Assembly (NCBI GenBank): GCA_018062515.1
Contig: JAGOSC010000013.1
Coordinates: forward strand, 1 to 51,818
Reading direction: 5' to 3'
Length of the DNA: 51,818 nucleotides
Source of the DNA: Candidatus Omnitrophota bacterium
GTDB taxonomy: Bacteria > Omnitrophota > Gorgyraeia > Zapsychrales > Zapsychraceae
Positions within the stretch are counted from its first letter, which is position 1. Each line of letters begins with the position of its first letter. The translations under genes were made by a program, and so were the position numbers. Positions 50,533 through 51,818 of the stretch are shown one piece after another. The notes beneath the pieces are model-generated. The model did not search any database. It had not been told where the DNA came from and was given only the letters and a program-made list of their open reading frames with translations.

Positions 50533-51195
50533 ATGAGATACGAAACATTGATCGTTGAACCATTCAAGGACATGATGTTGAAAGTGTTGGACTTTATCCC
50601 CACTTTATTTATCGCATTGGCTATACTTTTTATCGGTTGCTTCTTAGCGCATGGCGTTCAGAAGTTAATGGTCCGATTATTTAAACCATTAGACGGAGCC
50701 GCCGGTAACATGGGTATTACCCAAGCCTTAAAAAAAGGTGGCATTCGACAACAACCAAGTGATGTTATTGGTTGCTTATCCTACTGGATCCTGATGGTCA
50801 TGGTTTTAATCATGTCCGTCAAGACTCTGGGACTAGTCGTCGCAACGGATCTGCTAGACAGATTATTAGCTTATATACCAAGTGTTATTACGGGTGTGGT
50901 TGTATTAATCTTTGGTATGTTATTAGCTAAGTTTACGGCGACCATCGTTTATGTTACTGCCAAAAATACCGACATGCCTATACCGTTAACATTAGCTAAA
51001 CTCAGCAAGTTTGCTATTGTTATCTATGTCTCAATTATCTACTTGAGAGAAATTGGTTTTGTCGATTTATTTGCCGGTACTAACTATACGATATTCATTA
51101 CCGGTATCGTATTCGCCCTGGCTTTAGCCTTTGGGCTGGCTGGAAAAGACGTGGCGTCAAAGTATTTGGGTGTACTGGATAAAAAACCCGAATAG
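50533..51195 (+). CDS. Small MscS-related membrane protein (conserved TM helix family)
   Basis: 220 aa from the ATG at 50533: the strong AGGAGG at 50519-50524 is 8 bases away from it but only 2 from the ATG at 50527. Four to five hydrophobic helices (for example ~17-37, ~80-100, ~115-140, ~157-177, ~190-215). The pattern FIPTLFIALAILFIGCFLAHGVQKLMVRLF and IPSVITGVVVLIFGMLLAKFTA repeats the conserved helix (PF05552) found in MscS-type channels. ALAFGLAGKDVASKYL resembles the pore-lining end. The MscS beta-domain is absent, so it may not be a channel by itself. Confidence 0.82.
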   Translation: MRYETLIVEPFKDMMLKVLDFIPTLFIALAILFIGCFLAHGVQKLMVRLFKPLDGAAGNMGITQALKKGGIRQQPSDVIGCLSYWILMVMVLIMSVKTLGLVVATDLLDRLLAYIPSVITGVVVLIFGMLLAKFTATIVYVTAKNTDMPIPLTLAKLSKFAIVIYVSIIYLREIGFVDLFAGTNYTIFITGIVFALALAFGLAGKDVASKYLGVLDKKPE

Positions 51196-51213
51196 TTATA
51201 AGGAAAATTCATC

Positions 51214-51249
51214 GGGGTGGTTTCTCCACAAGAGAACCACCCCTTTTTA
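51214..51249 (+). terminator. Rho-independent terminator of the MscS-like gene
   Basis: GGGGTGGTTTCTC (51214-51226) pairs with GAGAACCACCCC (51232-51243), with one bulged T, and is followed by TTTTTATTTT. Confidence 0.88.
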
Positions 51250-51251
51250 TT

Positions 51252-51280
51252 TTACTTTTCTGAAGAGATTAGGGTATAAT
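51252..51280 (+). promoter_or_regulatory. Candidate promoter of the 3'-truncated TPR/GT-C gene
   Basis: TATAAT (51275-51280) is a perfect -10 box. TTACTT (51252-51257) 17 bases upstream is a weak -35. Transcription would start near 51287, about 34 bases before the TTG start. Confidence 0.5.
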
Positions 51281-51320
51281 ACATTTTTCAAAAAGCAACC
51301 ATCCGTTTTTTCCATACAAA

Positions 51321-51818
51321 TTGAAAAATAAATCACTCAAAAAAGACTTAAGCGCGAATCGCATAGATAATTTCCCTTTTTTCGGGCGATTAACGGCCTG
51401 CCTTTTTCTTCTCGTCGGATTATTAATCTACAGCACATCTATTTCCTCACCTTTTATTTGGGATGATTACGACTTAGTCGTTGAAAATTATAATATTCAG
51501 AGTTGGTCTCATGTTTTTGGTCTGTTTAAAGGCAATGTTGTTGAACAATCGTCTTTTTATAGGCCTCTTCAAATGTTTAGTTATCTTTTGGATTACGAAA
51601 TAGGCGGCTTAAATCCTAAGATCTTTCATTTTACGAGCATACTCATCCATATTGCTGTTGCGTTAAGTTTATGCTGGCTGTGTATTGTTCTTTTTAAAGA
51701 TCGGCTGATCGGAATGATCGCTGGATTGCTTTTTCTTATTCATCCGATTCACAATGAGGCGGTGGTGTACATTTCAGGACGGGCAGATCCATTAGTCGCC
51801 TTATTTATGCTCCTTAGT
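51321..51818 (+). CDS. TMTC-like GT-C membrane protein (partial, cut by the window end)
   Basis: An open frame from a TTG at 51321 runs off the window, giving 166 residues; an in-frame TAG at 51270-51272 limits the 5' end, and no ATG precedes the first helix. SPFIWDDYDLVVENYNIQSW, SSFYRPLQMFSYLLDYEIGGLNP, ILIHIAVALSL and LIHPIHNEAVVYISGRADPLVALF align block for block with the protein at 48606. This is the third family member in the window. Its TPR part, if present, lies outside. No Shine-Dalgarno sequence is visible, so the start is uncertain. Confidence 0.8.
   Translation, partial: MKNKSLKKDLSANRIDNFPFFGRLTACLFLLVGLLIYSTSISSPFIWDDYDLVVENYNIQSWSHVFGLFKGNVVEQSSFYRPLQMFSYLLDYEIGGLNPKIFHFTSILIHIAVALSLCWLCIVLFKDRLIGMIAGLLFLIHPIHNEAVVYISGRADPLVALFMLLS

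Overview
The window reads as one contig of an AT-rich, Gram-negative bacterial chromosome. It has heptose and LPS-type glycan genes, a TonB/ExbB/ExbD iron-uptake operon, outer-membrane lipoproteins, and housekeeping genes (priA-like, fmt, gap, htpG). I favour an uncultured PVC-related lineage such as Candidatus Omnitrophota. The reasons are a TIGR04073 exosortase-associated protein, three GT-C/TPR (TMTC-like) proteins and a GldA/F/G-type ABC set. This assignment is inference. I recognised no rRNA, tRNA, CRISPR array, IS element or prophage, but I did not have a search tool.

Layout. 1-8,022: a tightly coupled surface-sugar cluster. It holds a B12-binding radical SAM protein, a heptose-7-phosphate kinase (HddA type), a sugar nucleotidyltransferase (HddC type), a DegT-fold PLP protein whose Schiff-base Lys is replaced by His, a GT9 heptosyltransferase, an ordinary DegT aminotransferase, a GT2 and a GmhB-like phosphatase. 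8,051-13,005: an MGDG-synthase-like glycosyltransferase, a secreted unknown, a PriA-like protein that has lost its ATPase motifs, and fmt. 13,010-14,168: gap, with a consensus promoter and a terminator. 14,227-16,176: an isolated protein with seven treble-clef zinc repeats wrapped around a Vsr/DUF559-like nuclease.

16,352-25,675: a MarR-headed, almost gapless operon. It encodes DUF1475, DUF1295, a Cfa-like methyltransferase, an FAD oxidase, DUF1365, a second Cfa, a chalcone-isomerase-like protein, a lipocalin, TspO, a UV-damage endonuclease and an SGNH lipoprotein. It looks like a membrane-lipid modification and photo-oxidative/UV stress module. 25,759-27,716: a TetR regulator with matching palindromes before itself and before a small gene plus a cytoplasmic HtrA-like protease.

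27,751-34,074: a promoter, a small structured RNA or leader, a REP-like element, a YezD-like small protein, and then piuA/fiu-like receptor, piuC, piuB-like, exbB, exbD and tonB, forming a complete energised iron-uptake operon. 34,172-38,879: a TerC-like protein, a small lipoprotein, DUF1428, two PhnB-like proteins and HtpG. 38,969-41,900: membrane and envelope unknowns and a SpoU methyltransferase. 41,885-51,818: three GT-C/TPR proteins (one cut by the window end), a lone receiver domain, a beta-hydroxyacid dehydrogenase coupled to a GldA/F/G-like ABC transporter, a TIGR04073 protein and a small MscS-related membrane protein.

Most neighbouring genes share 4-bp stop/start overlaps, so long co-transcribed units are the rule. 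Several start codons were moved downstream where Shine-Dalgarno spacing or domain boundaries decided the matter.
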